Origin: Rhizobium oryziradicis
Lineage (GTDB): Bacteria > Pseudomonadota > Alphaproteobacteria > Rhizobiales > Rhizobiaceae
NCBI RefSeq assembly: GCF_001939045.1
Contig: NZ_MKIM01000027.1
Coordinates: forward strand, 1 to 64,000
Length of the DNA: 64,000 bases
Direction of reading: 5' to 3'
Made by a program: the position numbers and the translations under genes. This document shows positions 40,307 through 54,639 of this stretch, one piece after another (within the stretch, counting starts at the first letter, position 1; every line of letters begins with the position of its first letter). The notes under the pieces are model-generated. The model searched no databases. It was not told the DNA's origin and worked only from the letters and a program-made list of their open reading frames with translations.

Positions 40307-41353
40307 TTATAGGATATCCAAAAACCGATCGACATCCTCCTCGGTGGTGGCAAAGCTGGTGACGAGGCGAATGAGGGTCTCGTCCTTGCCGACCATATCG
40401 GGATGTTCGCGCGGCGGCAGCCAGTCGTAGAATTTTGCGCCCTTGTCTTGCGCTGCCTTGGCGGCCTGTTTTTCAAGAATGGCAAACACTTCATTGCCGC
40501 TGGTGTTCCACGCCAGCCGCGCCTTGTTGCTGCCCTCTAAGCCAGTGCGCAAGCGATCCGACATGGTATTGGCGTGGCGGGCCATATCCATCCACAAGCC
40601 GTCCTTGAAATAGGCGTCGAGCTGGGCTGAAATAAACCGGGTTTTGGAAAACAATTGCGCTGAACGCTTGCGGATATAGGGCATCTCCTCGGCCATCTCC
40701 GGCTTGAAAAACACAATGGCTTCCGCACACCAGCAGCCGTTTTTGGTGGCTCCAAAGGAGAGAATATCCACGCCGCGCTTCCAGGTCATCTCGGCTGGCG
40801 TGGTATCCAGTGCCACCAGCGCATTGGCAAAGCGCGCACCATCCATGTGCAAGGGCAGGGATTTGGCGCGGGCAATGGCGCTGATTGCGGAAATCTCATC
40901 CAGGCTGTAGACTGTGCCTGCCTCAGTGGCCTGCGTCATGGTGATAGCCATGGGGCGACCCTGATGCACAGACGGCACATCAAAGCGCGAGACGGCGGTG
41001 TGCAGCGCGCCCACATCCATTTTGCCATCCGGGCCTTCGACAGGATAAAGACGGCTGGCATTGGCCAGATATTCGGGCGCGCCGCCCTCATCGGCATTCA
41101 CATGGGCGTCGGAATGGCAAAAGGTTACGCCGCCTGCGCGCGATACGCTGGCCAAGGCCAGTGAATTGGCAGCCGTGCCGGTGGCCACGAAAAACACCGC
41201 AACTTCGCGCTCGAAGATCGTGTTGAATTCGGCCTCAATACGTTTGTCGAGATCGCTGGTGCCATAGGCGCTGGCATAGCCTGCGGCTTCTTTCGCAAGG
41301 TGCTCAGTAATGGCGGGATGGGCACCGGCCCAATTGTCCGAGGCAAAGAACAT
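40307..41353 (-). CDS. low-specificity L-threonine aldolase (PLP-dependent)
   Basis: A 348-residue fold-type I PLP enzyme that splits threonine to glycine and acetaldehyde, usually with loose stereochemistry at C-beta. The N-terminal FASDNWAGAHPAI, the PLP-contacting FVATGTAANSLAL, the Asp of LHMDGARFANA (D171) and the lysine in SFGATKNGCW (K204) are all present. The start at 41353 has AGGAAA upstream and gives the expected length; the frame extends to 41620 with non-conserved sequence. The gene converges on hsp20. Confidence 0.9.
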   Translation of the reverse strand: MFFASDNWAGAHPAITEHLAKEAAGYASAYGTSDLDKRIEAEFNTIFEREVAVFFVATGTAANSLALASVSRAGGVTFCHSDAHVNADEGGAPEYLANASRLYPVEGPDGKMDVGALHTAVSRFDVPSVHQGRPMAITMTQATEAGTVYSLDEISAISAIARAKSLPLHMDGARFANALVALDTTPAEMTWKRGVDILSFGATKNGCWCAEAIVFFKPEMAEEMPYIRKRSAQLFSKTRFISAQLDAYFKDGLWMDMARHANTMSDRLRTGLEGSNKARLAWNTSGNEVFAILEKQAAKAAQDKGAKFYDWLPPREHPDMVGKDETLIRLVTSFATTEEDVDRFLDIL

Positions 41354-41904
41354 CGATGGTTTCCTGACGTGTAGTGACGGGCATGGTGACGGGTTAGGGT
41401 TGGCGCGAAGTTTTAAGCATTTTTCAGATCGGTTCAATCTGTTCTCTTCGGGCATTCTGATTGTGGGGGTGCGCGCGCACGCCAAACTGTAATTTGCCGA
41501 ATGATTGCCGGTGGTCTGCGACAGAAAAGAACAGAAGAAATGCATTTTCCGACGTTTTCTTTCGCGCAGGCTGGTAACTTTTTGTAGCGATCCCTTGCGA
41601 AGGGGTGAGGTTTCTGGCATATAGATTGCGAAAATAGGTCATGATGATTGACCTAATTTCCGGAAATGCGAGACAGGGAATTCCTTTTTGCACTCTGGCC
41701 TGCCGCTTGAAGCAAGCATGAAATGCGCCGCAGATGCAGCGATTTTCCAGTGTTTTCAAGGGATCGGATAGGTCAATCTTGCGACCTTATCGTTACGGTC
41801 GGCGCGCAAGAGAGGCAAGCAGGCGGTCTAAAACGCACTGGTACTGTCAAATAGCTGTGTGCCGGATCGTGCAGAGTGTGCGCGATGGCTCAACTGGAGG
41901 GAAG
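41354..41904. other. intergenic region between threonine aldolase and gltB
   Basis: About 550 bases with no convincing gene. It must hold the gltB promoter. An inverted repeat TAGGTCA-N7-TGACCTA lies at 41635-41655 and may be an operator. The gltB frame stays open upstream to 41734, but no conserved residues occur there. Confidence 0.55.
41635..41655. promoter_or_regulatory. possible operator upstream of gltB
   Basis: Perfect 7-base arms TAGGTCA and TGACCTA separated by TGATGAT, about 250 bases before the gltB start codon. The regulator is unknown. Confidence 0.35.
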
Positions 41905-46632
<4,728 letters not shown>

Positions 46633-46642
46633 TTTGCCACCG

Positions 46643-46670
46643 CACGATCCCGGTTTTGGCCGGGATCGTG
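46643..46670. other. hairpin in the gltB-gltD spacer
   Basis: A perfect 11-bp stem (CACGATCCCGG and its complement) with a 6-base loop and no T-run. It lies 11 bases after gltB. It may stabilise the upstream message or reduce read-through to gltD. Confidence 0.6.
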
Positions 46671-46705
46671 ATCTGATGTAGGCTTCAATTTATTAGGACG
46701 AGAAA

Positions 46706-48160
46706 ATGGGCAAGGTTACAGGCTTTATGGAAATCGACCGGCAGGTGGCAAAGTATCAGCCAGCCTCGGATCGTATTCGGCATTTCCGCGAATTCACCAT
46801 TCCGATGTCGGAACCAGAAGTGCAAAAGCAGGCAGCACGCTGCATGGATTGCGGCATTCCTTACTGCCATGGTCCAACCGGCTGTCCGGTCAACAACCAG
46901 ATCCCCGATTGGAACGATCTGGTCTATAACGGCAAGTGGGAAGAGGCGATCCGCAACCTCCACTCCACCAACAATTTCCCGGAATTTACCGGCCGCGTTT
47001 GCCCAGCCCCTTGCGAAGAGGCCTGCACGCTGAACCTTGAAGATGCGCCAGTCTCGATCAAGACGGTGGAACAGGCGATTGCAGACAAGGCCTATGAGCT
47101 TGGCTTTATCGTGCCGCAGCCGCCGACTGTGCATACGGGCAAGAAGGTGGGCATCATCGGTTCCGGTCCATCGGGTCTGGCCGCTGCCCAGCAGCTTGGC
47201 CGCGCTGGTCACGATGTGCATGTCTATGAGCGCGAGAGCAAGGCCGGTGGCCTGCTGCGCTATGGCATTCCAGACTTCAAGATGGAGAAAAACTTCATCG
47301 ATCGTCGCGTTGAACAGATCAAGGGCGAGGGCGTCACTTTCCATTGCGGCGTCAATGTTGGCGTGGATGTCACTATGGAAAAGCTGTTGGCCGATCATGA
47401 TGCCGTGCTCTATTGCGGTGGCTCGGAAACCCCGCGTGAGGCGGGCATTCCCGGCGTTGATCTGCACGGTGCCTATGACGCCATGCCGTATCTGGTGCAG
47501 CAGAACCGTCGTGTTGGCCGCGAAAACATCGACAGCGTTGGTTGGCCTGCCGAACCTATTCTGGCCGGTGGCAAGCATGTTGTTGTGGTTGGCGGTGGTG
47601 ACACCGCGTCTGACTGCGTGGGCACGGCCTTCCGTCAGGGTGCTGTGAAGGTGACCCAGCTGGATATTCGCCCCCGCCCACCACAGACCGAAGACAAGCT
47701 GGCGGTTTGGCCCTATTGGGCCACCAAGATGCGCACGTCTTCCTCTCAGGCTGAGGGTGCTAACCGCGAATTTCAGGTGGCAACGCTGGAATTCGTCGGC
47801 GAAGATGGCGTACTGACGGGCGTCAAATGCTGCCAGGTGGATGAGCGCCGTAAGCCAATTTCTGGCACGGAATTCATCATCAAGGCCGATCTTGCCTTCA
47901 TCGCCATCGGCTTCTCTGGCCCTTATACCGACAGCGTTTTGAAAGAGATGGATGGCAAGCTGGAGCTGAACACCGACAAGCGCGGCTCCACCAATGTGGT
48001 TGCCAACGACAAGGATTATCGCACCTCGGTGGATAAGCTCTGGGCTGCGGGCGACGTGCGCCGTGGTCAGTCGCTGGTGGTCTGGGCCATCCGTGAAGGC
48101 CGTCAGGCGGCGCGCGCCATTGATGAAGCGCTGATGGGATCAAGCGTTTTGCCGCGTTGA
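46706..48160 (+). CDS. gltD: glutamate synthase small subunit
   Basis: A 484-residue beta subunit that feeds electrons from NADPH through FAD and 4Fe-4S clusters to GltB. Cluster cysteines are in ARCMDCGIPYCHGPTGCPV and VCPAPCEEACTL. The FAD-binding motif is GIIGSGPSGLAAAQQLGRAG and the NADPH site is VVVVGGGDTASDC. The C-terminus AAGDVRRGQSLVVWAIREGR is characteristic. AGGA lies upstream of the ATG at 46706. A strong terminator follows. Confidence 0.96.
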   Translation: MGKVTGFMEIDRQVAKYQPASDRIRHFREFTIPMSEPEVQKQAARCMDCGIPYCHGPTGCPVNNQIPDWNDLVYNGKWEEAIRNLHSTNNFPEFTGRVCPAPCEEACTLNLEDAPVSIKTVEQAIADKAYELGFIVPQPPTVHTGKKVGIIGSGPSGLAAAQQLGRAGHDVHVYERESKAGGLLRYGIPDFKMEKNFIDRRVEQIKGEGVTFHCGVNVGVDVTMEKLLADHDAVLYCGGSETPREAGIPGVDLHGAYDAMPYLVQQNRRVGRENIDSVGWPAEPILAGGKHVVVVGGGDTASDCVGTAFRQGAVKVTQLDIRPRPPQTEDKLAVWPYWATKMRTSSSQAEGANREFQVATLEFVGEDGVLTGVKCCQVDERRKPISGTEFIIKADLAFIAIGFSGPYTDSVLKEMDGKLELNTDKRGSTNVVANDKDYRTSVDKLWAAGDVRRGQSLVVWAIREGRQAARAIDEALMGSSVLPR

Positions 48161-48180
48161 TTGTTGGCGGATAGGATTGG

Positions 48181-48205
48181 AAAAGGGGCCGATTGGCCCC
48201 TTTTT
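48181..48205 (+). terminator. rho-independent terminator after gltD
   Basis: AAAAGGGGCC-GATT-GGCCCCTTTT with a following T-run, 20 bases after the gltD stop. Confidence 0.92.
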
Positions 48206-48254
48206 GTTGCTTTACATATGCGTGATTCAACTGGGCGGTTTTGGGGGGTGGTTC

Positions 48255-48285
48255 ACCCCCCTCTGGCTTGCCGGGCAGAGGGGGT
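48255..48285. terminator. possible terminator hairpin for the sfn operon
   Basis: ACCCCC(C)TCTG pairs with CAGAGGGGGT around a 10-base loop, 47 bases after the sfnB stop on the minus strand. It has no T-run, so the assignment is tentative. Confidence 0.4.
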
Positions 48286-48331
48286 ACGCCGCGTGGTAAA
48301 GCGTGTGTGTTCTGTACTTACGTTTGGCGCG

Positions 48332-49573
48332 TCAACTCCAGGCATGCAGCGGTGGCTTTTCGCCATTGAGGAAGTATTTTCCCAGAATGGAATATTTCCA
48401 CCGCACCGGATCATGCAGCGTGTGGGTGCGGGCATTGCGCCAATGGCGGTCGAGGTTATATTCCGCCAGGGTTGAGCGGGTGCCTGCCAGCTCAAACAGC
48501 TTGTTGGTGGCCTCAATGGCCACTTCGGTGGACAGAATCTTGGCTTCCGCCGTGGTGATCTGGGCATGCGCCACCGTCTCCGCTGTGGGATGGGCAACGG
48601 CGGCATCAATGGCAAGGCCAGCCTTTTCCAAAAGCGCTTGGGCTGCATGCAGGCGCAGCGTCAGCCCACCCACGGCCTGAATGGTATAAGGATCGTCATA
48701 GGCATGGTCGAGACCGCTATCCACCCAGGCGCGGCTTTTGTGGCGTACGAAATTGACCGTTTCATCAATGGCTGCCTTGGCAATGCCGGTATCCACCGCC
48801 ACCTGAATGATCTGGAAAATCGCCCCATCGGCGGTTGGCACTTCATAGCCTTTATAGCCGGGCACCAGCCAGGCTTTGTCCACCCGCACATTGTCCAGAA
48901 TGACGGTGCCAGACAGCGTGGTGCGCTGACCAAAGCTGGACCAGTCATCAATCACGGTCAGCCCCGGCGCGGAGCGATCAGCAATGGCATACCATGCACG
49001 ACCTTGGTCATCGAGGGCCACAATCGGCACCTTATGGGCCAGCAAAGCACCGGAAGAGTAGAATTTCCGGCCATTGACGATCACATGGTCGCCGTGATCG
49101 GTGAAGGTGGTTTCAAAATCCACGGCGCGTTTGGAGCCAAACTCTGAAAACGCATTGCCAAAGCGTGTGCCTTTCAGCACTTCGCCAAACAGCAGTTTTT
49201 GCTGATCGAGATCAGACACGGTGCGAATGGCCGCCACCACGCCGAGATGGTTCTGGGCAATCTGGCCAATGGAGGAATCGGCTGCCGAGATGATCTCGAT
49301 CACTTTGGACAGCGTCCCATAGGATAGTTCCGGCCCACCAAAGGCTTTCGGCACATTGATAGACCACAGGCCGCTTTGCGAAAACGCATCCAGTTCTGCC
49401 ACGGGCCAGATACGGTCGCGGTCACGCTTGGCCGCGTCTTTGATGAAGTCGTTAGCCAGCTTGTGGGCAATCTCAATGGCTTCGGCATCGGTTGTAATGA
49501 TATGAGCTGGCTCTGATGGTCTGGCAATGGCCGGAACGCCAGCGGCTTTATCGATCTGTTGATGCAAGGTCAT
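48332..49573 (-). CDS. sfnB: SfnB-type acyl-CoA dehydrogenase-like monooxygenase
   Basis: A 413-residue flavin-dependent protein of the acyl-CoA dehydrogenase fold, in the SfnB/DszC group that oxidises organosulfur compounds rather than acyl-CoA. Visible features are NVPKAFGGPELSYGTLSKVI, SSIGQIAQNHLG, RFGNAFSEFGSKRAVDFET and the C-terminal LDRHWRNARTHTLHDPVRWK. The start at 49573 has AAAGGA upstream; the frame extends to 49594. It lies 21 bases after sfnG, and the pair is read as one operon for sulfur release from alkyl sulfones or sulfonates. Confidence 0.85.
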   Translation of the reverse strand: MTLHQQIDKAAGVPAIARPSEPAHIITTDAEAIEIAHKLANDFIKDAAKRDRDRIWPVAELDAFSQSGLWSINVPKAFGGPELSYGTLSKVIEIISAADSSIGQIAQNHLGVVAAIRTVSDLDQQKLLFGEVLKGTRFGNAFSEFGSKRAVDFETTFTDHGDHVIVNGRKFYSSGALLAHKVPIVALDDQGRAWYAIADRSAPGLTVIDDWSSFGQRTTLSGTVILDNVRVDKAWLVPGYKGYEVPTADGAIFQIIQVAVDTGIAKAAIDETVNFVRHKSRAWVDSGLDHAYDDPYTIQAVGGLTLRLHAAQALLEKAGLAIDAAVAHPTAETVAHAQITTAEAKILSTEVAIEATNKLFELAGTRSTLAEYNLDRHWRNARTHTLHDPVRWKYSILGKYFLNGEKPPLHAWS

Positions 49574-49594
49574 GATACAAATCCTTTTGAACAC

Positions 49595-50701
49595 TCACTC
49601 AGCGGCAATCGAGGCCTGAGCCTCATTGGCTTCCAGCTCGCGCACCAGCGGCAAAACATGCTTGCCGAAATACTCGACCTCTTCTTGAAAATGCAAAAAG
49701 CCCAGCAGGATGAGATCGGCCCCGGCGCGCTTGAGGCCAATAATCCGCTCTGCCACCTGTTCTGGCGTGCCAATCAGGTTGGAGCGGAAGCCGTCATTGT
49801 ATTGCACCAGATCTTCCAAAGTGGATTTGGCCCAATTCCCCTCCCTTTCCGGCGACGCATTGCCCGCGTTTTGCACTTCATGGTGAAAGCCTTGAACCGC
49901 CTGCGGAATGGCTTTTTCAATAATCTCGTTCAGAACGGCTTTGGCTTCCTGCTCGGTCTCGCGCACAATGCCAAAGGAGTTTATGCCAACTTTGGTGCGC
50001 CAGCTCTTACCAAAGGTCTTTTCCTTGGTGCGGATGTCATCCACCTGCGCTCTCAACCCTTCGGGCGTGTTGCCATTGGTGAAATACCAATCCGACACGC
50101 GGGCCGCCATATCGCGGGCCGCACGCGATGACCCGCCCTGGAAAACCTGCGGCTGGCCAATCGGCTTGGGCTTTACCGCGTAATCATTGAAGCGATAAAA
50201 ATCGCCGCGCAGATTGAAACTCTCTTCTGTCCAGATGCCACGAATGGCGCGAATAAACTCTTCCGAGCGGCGATAGCGCTCATCGTGGTCCAGCCATGGC
50301 TCGCCAATGGCGGCAAACTCGCCCCGGAACCACCCGGACACCACGTTGACATCCACCCGGCCATTGGTCAGCTGGCTGATGGTGGCGATCTGTTTGGCCA
50401 AAAGGGCAGGGTGCCACGGGCCGGGCAACACGGCCGCAATCACCCGCAACTTTTCAGTGGCGGCCAAAAGGGCGTGCGAGAAAGAGACCGATTCATGCTG
50501 GCTATCGGCACCATAGCCTGCCGTGAAGCGGATCTGGCTGAGGGCATAATCAAAGCCGCTGGCTTCGGCGATTTGCGCAAGCTTGCGGTTATAATCAATA
50601 TCCCAGCTGGTGCGCTGCTCGATCGAGCTGATCACCAGCCCGCCGGAGACATTCGGCACCCAATAGGCAAATTTCAATGGTTCTGCTGCTGTCTGCGACA
50701 T
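49595..50701 (-). CDS. sfnG: FMNH2-dependent dimethyl sulfone monooxygenase
   Basis: A 368-residue luciferase-like monooxygenase. The N-terminus FAYWVPNVSGGLVISSIEQR, the segment FDYALSQIRFTAGYGADSQHESVSFSH and NVVSGWFRGEF match SfnG of Pseudomonas closely. SfnG converts dimethyl sulfone to methanesulfinate using reduced flavin, giving access to sulfur. GGAG precedes the ATG at 50701. A flavin reductase gene and the sigma-54 activator SfnR are not in the window. Confidence 0.9.
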   Translation of the reverse strand: MSQTAAEPLKFAYWVPNVSGGLVISSIEQRTSWDIDYNRKLAQIAEASGFDYALSQIRFTAGYGADSQHESVSFSHALLAATEKLRVIAAVLPGPWHPALLAKQIATISQLTNGRVDVNVVSGWFRGEFAAIGEPWLDHDERYRRSEEFIRAIRGIWTEESFNLRGDFYRFNDYAVKPKPIGQPQVFQGGSSRAARDMAARVSDWYFTNGNTPEGLRAQVDDIRTKEKTFGKSWRTKVGINSFGIVRETEQEAKAVLNEIIEKAIPQAVQGFHHEVQNAGNASPEREGNWAKSTLEDLVQYNDGFRSNLIGTPEQVAERIIGLKRAGADLILLGFLHFQEEVEYFGKHVLPLVRELEANEAQASIAAE

Positions 50702-51037
50702 GTCGTTCTCCTTCAGGTTCCCAAGACGTGTTGTCGTATGCCAGCCGTGCCGAGGGTGATGTCGGCTTCAGCGATGGATATTAATCTATGGAAATAGTAG
50801 AATAATGATGCGTTGTGCGTAAGCCAACAGATTGCGACCCCGGAGAATTCAGGGGAATAATTTGCTCTACATTAGGGGTTCAGCGCACGAACCCGTCTGT
50901 CGCGGGCGCGCGGCGATGGTGGCGCCGGGCTAAGGCCGCAGATCAGAAGCAACGCCGAAGGCTGCACTGGCAAGACCAACCATCGGCAGCAAGACACCTG
51001 ATGTGCGAAGCATAATATGGTGCAGGTTTGGCCGCCG
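50702..51037. other. intergenic region upstream of sfnG
   Basis: About 335 bases without a recognised gene. The part near sfnG should hold its promoter. The rest (about 50870-51000) is markedly GC-rich and looks like neither a promoter nor an identified RNA. Short frames there have no support. Confidence 0.5.
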
Positions 51038-52249
51038 TCACTTACTGTTTTGTGATGTATCGGTCACGCGATAATCATCAACGCGGCCTGCGGGGGCTGT
51101 GGGCATCAGTCCGGTGCTCACAAGCAGGTCGCGCGGAGAAGGGGTCTTGTTGGCGCTTGGCTTTTCCTTGCCGCCCAGCAGTACGGAACCACCATCCAAC
51201 GCGGGATCGGAGATTTTCATGGGTGGGATGCTGTCGGGATTGTCTTTGGGCGGCTGTGGCGCGGTCAATTCGGGCAGGCTGGTGGCATCAAGACGCACAA
51301 GGCCGGGGCTTGCCATATCGCCCAGATATTTGCGGGCGGTTTTTTCCAGATAAAAGGCCATCTTGCGTTTACCAGCATCGGTCATGCTGATGCCGTCTTG
51401 CCCACGAAGACGCGCCTGCTGGCCGTTCACATCCGATCCGGTCAAAACAAAAGCGCCGTTTTCGTCGACGAAACCATCCCAGATGTCGATGAATTCGCCA
51501 CCCGCCTGTTCGGTGGCTTTGCGATAAATGGCGTTGAATTTCACCAGATCGGCCGACATGCCGGGGGATTTGACCGGCGGCAGCCCCACCCAGATCACGG
51601 GAATCTTGCGGTTGGTCAGGATTTTGACGATACCGTCGACCCGCTTTTCGTATTCGGTAAACCAGCCATCGGAAGGAAAGCGCTGGTCATTGCCGCTGGC
51701 CGTCATCTGCTGACGATCATTGGTGCCCAGATCCACCACCACAATGGCGGGTTTGACCTCGTCGAGCATTTTGGGCAATTGCCTGCGCCAGTCAAAATAA
51801 TCATCGCGCACCAGCCCGGATGATCCGTTGCTCCGGGTTTCGATCTGTGTGCCGGGAGCGTCCCGAAACGCTTCTTCGAGGCCATCGCCAAGCGCATTGG
51901 CGAAGAAATCGCCAATGACCAGAATTTTCTTGGCATTCTCAATCTTGGCCGGCCCCTGAGGTGGTGCCGGTGCGGCAAGGGCTGGCGTGCGCGCTACCGG
52001 CGTGGCGGGTTTCGATACCGTTTTCTTGCGGGTGCGCGGTGCAAGCGGGGCGCGTGGCTCAGGACCTCTTGGCATGTAGCGTGGCTGCTCCGGGGCGGAG
52101 CTGCCAAACAGAAAATCCAGCAAGGTGCGCCGACGCGGATAATCTTGTGCGCTTGCCGCATCAGCAAGCACGCCGGAGACCAGCAACACAGCCAGGAGCA
52201 AGCGAGCGAGCCGTAACAGATATGGAACGGTGCATTTGCGGCGTGTCAT
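51038..52249 (-). CDS. DUF459 SGNH-like exported protein
   Basis: A 403-residue protein with an N-terminal signal peptide (hydrophobic 11-29, likely cleavage after ASA near residue 34). A Pro-rich linker runs to about 100, then comes an SGNH-hydrolase-like fold of the DUF459 family. Block I reads VIGDFFAN (113-115 GDF) where active enzymes have GDS, and block III is GTND (175-178). The region where catalytic Asp-x-x-His is expected reads DGISMTDAGKRK (from 285) without His. It may thus be catalytically altered or inactive. It follows the lytic transglycosylase gene by 27 bases and is probably cotranscribed, which suggests a cell-envelope role. Confidence 0.85.
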   Translation of the reverse strand: MTRRKCTVPYLLRLARLLLAVLLVSGVLADAASAQDYPRRRTLLDFLFGSSAPEQPRYMPRGPEPRAPLAPRTRKKTVSKPATPVARTPALAAPAPPQGPAKIENAKKILVIGDFFANALGDGLEEAFRDAPGTQIETRSNGSSGLVRDDYFDWRRQLPKMLDEVKPAIVVVDLGTNDRQQMTASGNDQRFPSDGWFTEYEKRVDGIVKILTNRKIPVIWVGLPPVKSPGMSADLVKFNAIYRKATEQAGGEFIDIWDGFVDENGAFVLTGSDVNGQQARLRGQDGISMTDAGKRKMAFYLEKTARKYLGDMASPGLVRLDATSLPELTAPQPPKDNPDSIPPMKISDPALDGGSVLLGGKEKPSANKTPSPRDLLVSTGLMPTAPAGRVDDYRVTDTSQNSK

Positions 52250-52276
52250 CTGGTGTTCCCGGGCGTGGTCAAACGA

Positions 52277-53488
52277 TTATCGATGCCTGCGCAGGACATC
52301 GAGCAACGGCTTGGATGGCTCGCCATTGGCCTGCATGCCGATGCGTTGTTGAATGGCCGAAATGGCGGCTTTTGAGCCGGAGCCAAAATTACCATCAACC
52401 TCGCCATCATAATAACCAAGCGCTTTCATGCGCGTTTGTAGCTCGAACTTTTCCTTGATGTCCAGCGTGCCATTCGGGCGCGGCCATTTTTGCTGCATGC
52501 CGCCATAGCCTGCGATTTCATCCGCCAGAAGGCCAACGGCCAGCGCATAGGTGTCGGCGGCATTGTATTTCTTGATGGTGAAGAAATTGGAGGTCATGAG
52601 AAAACCCGGTCCGTTGCTTCCTGCCAGCAACTTCAGCTGTGCCCGGTCGCCGGGGCTTGAAAACCCTTTGCCGTTGGGGCGCACAAAGCCAAGTTGCTGC
52701 CATTGGCGCAATGTCATGGTCTTGCCCGCATATTTGCCGCCCCCATGGGGCACCACGGCTTCATAGCCCCAGGTCTTGCCGGTGTTCCAACCGTTTTTGG
52801 CCAGAAGATTGGCAGAGGTGGCCAGCGCATCGGGAATGGAGTTCCAGATGTCTTTGTGGCCATTGCCATCGGCATCGACGGCATAAAGCAGATAGCTGGT
52901 GGGGATAAATTGTGTGTGGCCCATGGCACCAGCCCAGGAACCGGTCATTTCCTTTGGACTGACATCGCCATTTTGCAAAATTTTCAGCGCGGCAATCAAT
53001 TGCTTGCGGGCAAAACCAGCGCGCTTGGGATCGGCATAGGCCAGCGTTGCCAAAGCTTGCGGCACATAATGCAAGCGCTCGTCCTTTTCGAGAACGGCAC
53101 CGTAATTGCTCTCCATCGACCAGATCGCCAGCAGAATGTGCTTATCCACACCAAAATGCTTCTCAATGGCGTTGAGCGTGCGGCCATGCTTTGCCAGCAT
53201 TTCACGGCCAATCTTGACAGTATAAGGGTTAACCCGGCTGTCGAGATAATCCCACACTTCCGATTTGAATTCCGGCTGATAGCCCGCCTTTTGCAAGACC
53301 TCGGGGTCTGGCTCGCTCACCTTGGCAAAGGCGCGGTTATAGGTGGTGGCCGTGATTCCGCTGGCCGCAGCCGTTGGATAAAAATCGCGAACCCATTTGC
53401 GAAAACCAGCGTCGGCATGAGCTTCAAGTGGCAGGCATGCAACCATCATGGCAATTGCGATTGCCGGGAGGCGGCGAATTCGTGTCAT
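52277..53488 (-). CDS. lytic murein transglycosylase (MltB family) with peptidoglycan-binding domain
   Basis: A 403-residue exported enzyme that cleaves peptidoglycan glycan strands to 1,6-anhydro products. It has a signal peptide (residues 8-26, cleavage after AHA), then the catalytic domain with the acid E126 in [10 protein letters not shown] and [21 protein letters not shown]-terminal peptidoglycan-binding_1 domain runs from about 343 ([20 protein letters not shown]). The start at 53488 yields the signal peptide; the frame extends to 53818 into the galU promoter region. Its gene is divergent from galU. Confidence 0.92.
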   Translation of the reverse strand: MTRIRRLPAIAIAMMVACLPLEAHADAGFRKWVRDFYPTAAASGITATTYNRAFAKVSEPDPEVLQKAGYQPEFKSEVWDYLDSRVNPYTVKIGREMLAKHGRTLNAIEKHFGVDKHILLAIWSMESNYGAVLEKDERLHYVPQALATLAYADPKRAGFARKQLIAALKILQNGDVSPKEMTGSWAGAMGHTQFIPTSYLLYAVDADGNGHKDIWNSIPDALATSANLLAKNGWNTGKTWGYEAVVPHGGGKYAGKTMTLRQWQQLGFVRPNGKGFSSPGDRAQLKLLAGSNGPGFLMTSNFFTIKKYNAADTYALAVGLLADEIAGYGGMQQKWPRPNGTLDIKEKFELQTRMKALGYYDGEVDGNFGSGSKAAISAIQQRIGMQANGEPSKPLLDVLRRHR

Positions 53489-53696
53489 TGGCTTCTCAAT
53501 CCGTCGTTTGTGTGGGCCAAATGTTTGGGGTGCCAGATCGTTCAATGGCGTTGATGTTCGAGAGTATGACCATACTCTCAACAAATTCTTTACCAATTTA
53601 GAGAAATCGCAAACGGATTTGCAATTTCTTCGCAAATCTTTAGTAATCGGGGCGTCTGCAATTCTAGCAGTGCTGATAATCCTCCAGGAGGAATGT

Positions 53697-54584
53697 GTGG
53701 GACAACAGAAGAAACTTCGTAAGGCCGTCTTTCCCGTTGCCGGTCTTGGCACGCGCTTCCTGCCGGCCACAAAAGCTGTGCCGAAGGAAATGCTCACCGT
53801 TGTGGACAAGCCTGTCATTCAATATGTCGTTGATGAGGCGGCAGAAGCAGGTATTGAGCATTTTGTGTTCATTACCGGCCGCGGCAAAGGCGTGATCGAA
53901 GACTATTTCGATATCCAGTTCGAGCTGGAGCAGACGCTGAAGGCGCGCAACAAAAATGCCGAGCTGACACTTCTGTCCGGCCTTTTGCCCGTGGCTGGTT
54001 CCGCAAGCTTCACCCGCCAGCAAGAGCCTCTGGGCCTTGGCCACGCGGTCTGGTGTTCGCGTGATATTGTTGGCCACGAGCCCTTTGCACTGTTGTTGCC
54101 CGACATGATCATGCGTGGCGATAAAGGCTGCATGAAAGGTATGGTCGAGCTTTACAACAAGACCGGCGGCAACATCGTGGCCGTTGAAGAATGTGCGCCG
54201 GATCAAGCGCATAAATACGGCATTGTCGGCGTGGGTGAAGCGCTGGAAGGCGGCTTCAAGATCACCGAAATGGTGGAAAAGCCAGCCAAAGGCACCGCAC
54301 CGTCCAACTTTTTCATCAATGGTCGCTACATTTTGCAGCCGGAAATCTTCAAGATTCTGGAAACGCAGGAGCGCGGTGCCGGCAATGAAATTCAGCTGAC
54401 CGACGGCATGCTGAAGCTGGCCAAGCATCAGGATTTCGCGGGCTACCACTTCAAGGGCGATACCTATGACTGTGGTGCCAAGGACGGCTTTATTCTGGCC
54501 AACGTTGCCTTTGCAATCGAGCGCGAAGACATTCGCTCTCAGATCGAAGAGCCGTTGAAGGCCATTTTGGCGGCGCTGAAATAA
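53697..54584 (+). CDS. galU: UTP-glucose-1-phosphate uridylyltransferase
   Basis: A 295-residue enzyme making UDP-glucose for polysaccharides, lipopolysaccharide and related glycans. The N-terminal nucleotide-binding motif is [33 protein letters not shown] and the Lys of [12 protein letters not shown] are typical. The start is GTG at 53697 with AGGAGGA five bases upstream, giving [15 protein letters not shown]; no ATG is suitably placed, and the longer frame from 53448 overlaps the transglycosylase start. It uses the same glucose-1-phosphate pool as the glycogen genes. Confidence 0.93.
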   Translation: MGQQKKLRKAVFPVAGLGTRFLPATKAVPKEMLTVVDKPVIQYVVDEAAEAGIEHFVFITGRGKGVIEDYFDIQFELEQTLKARNKNAELTLLSGLLPVAGSASFTRQQEPLGLGHAVWCSRDIVGHEPFALLLPDMIMRGDKGCMKGMVELYNKTGGNIVAVEECAPDQAHKYGIVGVGEALEGGFKITEMVEKPAKGTAPSNFFINGRYILQPEIFKILETQERGAGNEIQLTDGMLKLAKHQDFAGYHFKGDTYDCGAKDGFILANVAFAIEREDIRSQIEEPLKAILAALK

Positions 54585-54607
54585 GCAGCGAAGCGATCGA
54601 ACCAAAG

Positions 54608-54638
54608 AGCCGTCACCTCATCGGGTGGCGGCTTTTTT
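54608..54638 (+). terminator. rho-independent terminator after galU
   Basis: AGCCGTCACC pairs with GGTGGCGGCT around TCATCG, followed by TTTTT, 24 bases after the galU stop. Confidence 0.88.
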
Positions 54639-54639
54639 A

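Noticed and set aside
50702..50830. Sigma-54 promoter before sfnG, expected from Pseudomonas SfnR biology
   Set aside because: I looked for GG-N10-GC with TGGC/TTGC character on the minus strand and found no good match.
53448..53696. Upstream extension of galU
   Set aside because: No similarity to GalU; the GTG at 53697 has a strong ribosome site and yields the normal N-terminus.
53489..53818. Upstream extension of the lytic transglycosylase gene
   Set aside because: It would run through the divergent promoter region and past the galU start, and would remove the N-terminal signal peptide position.
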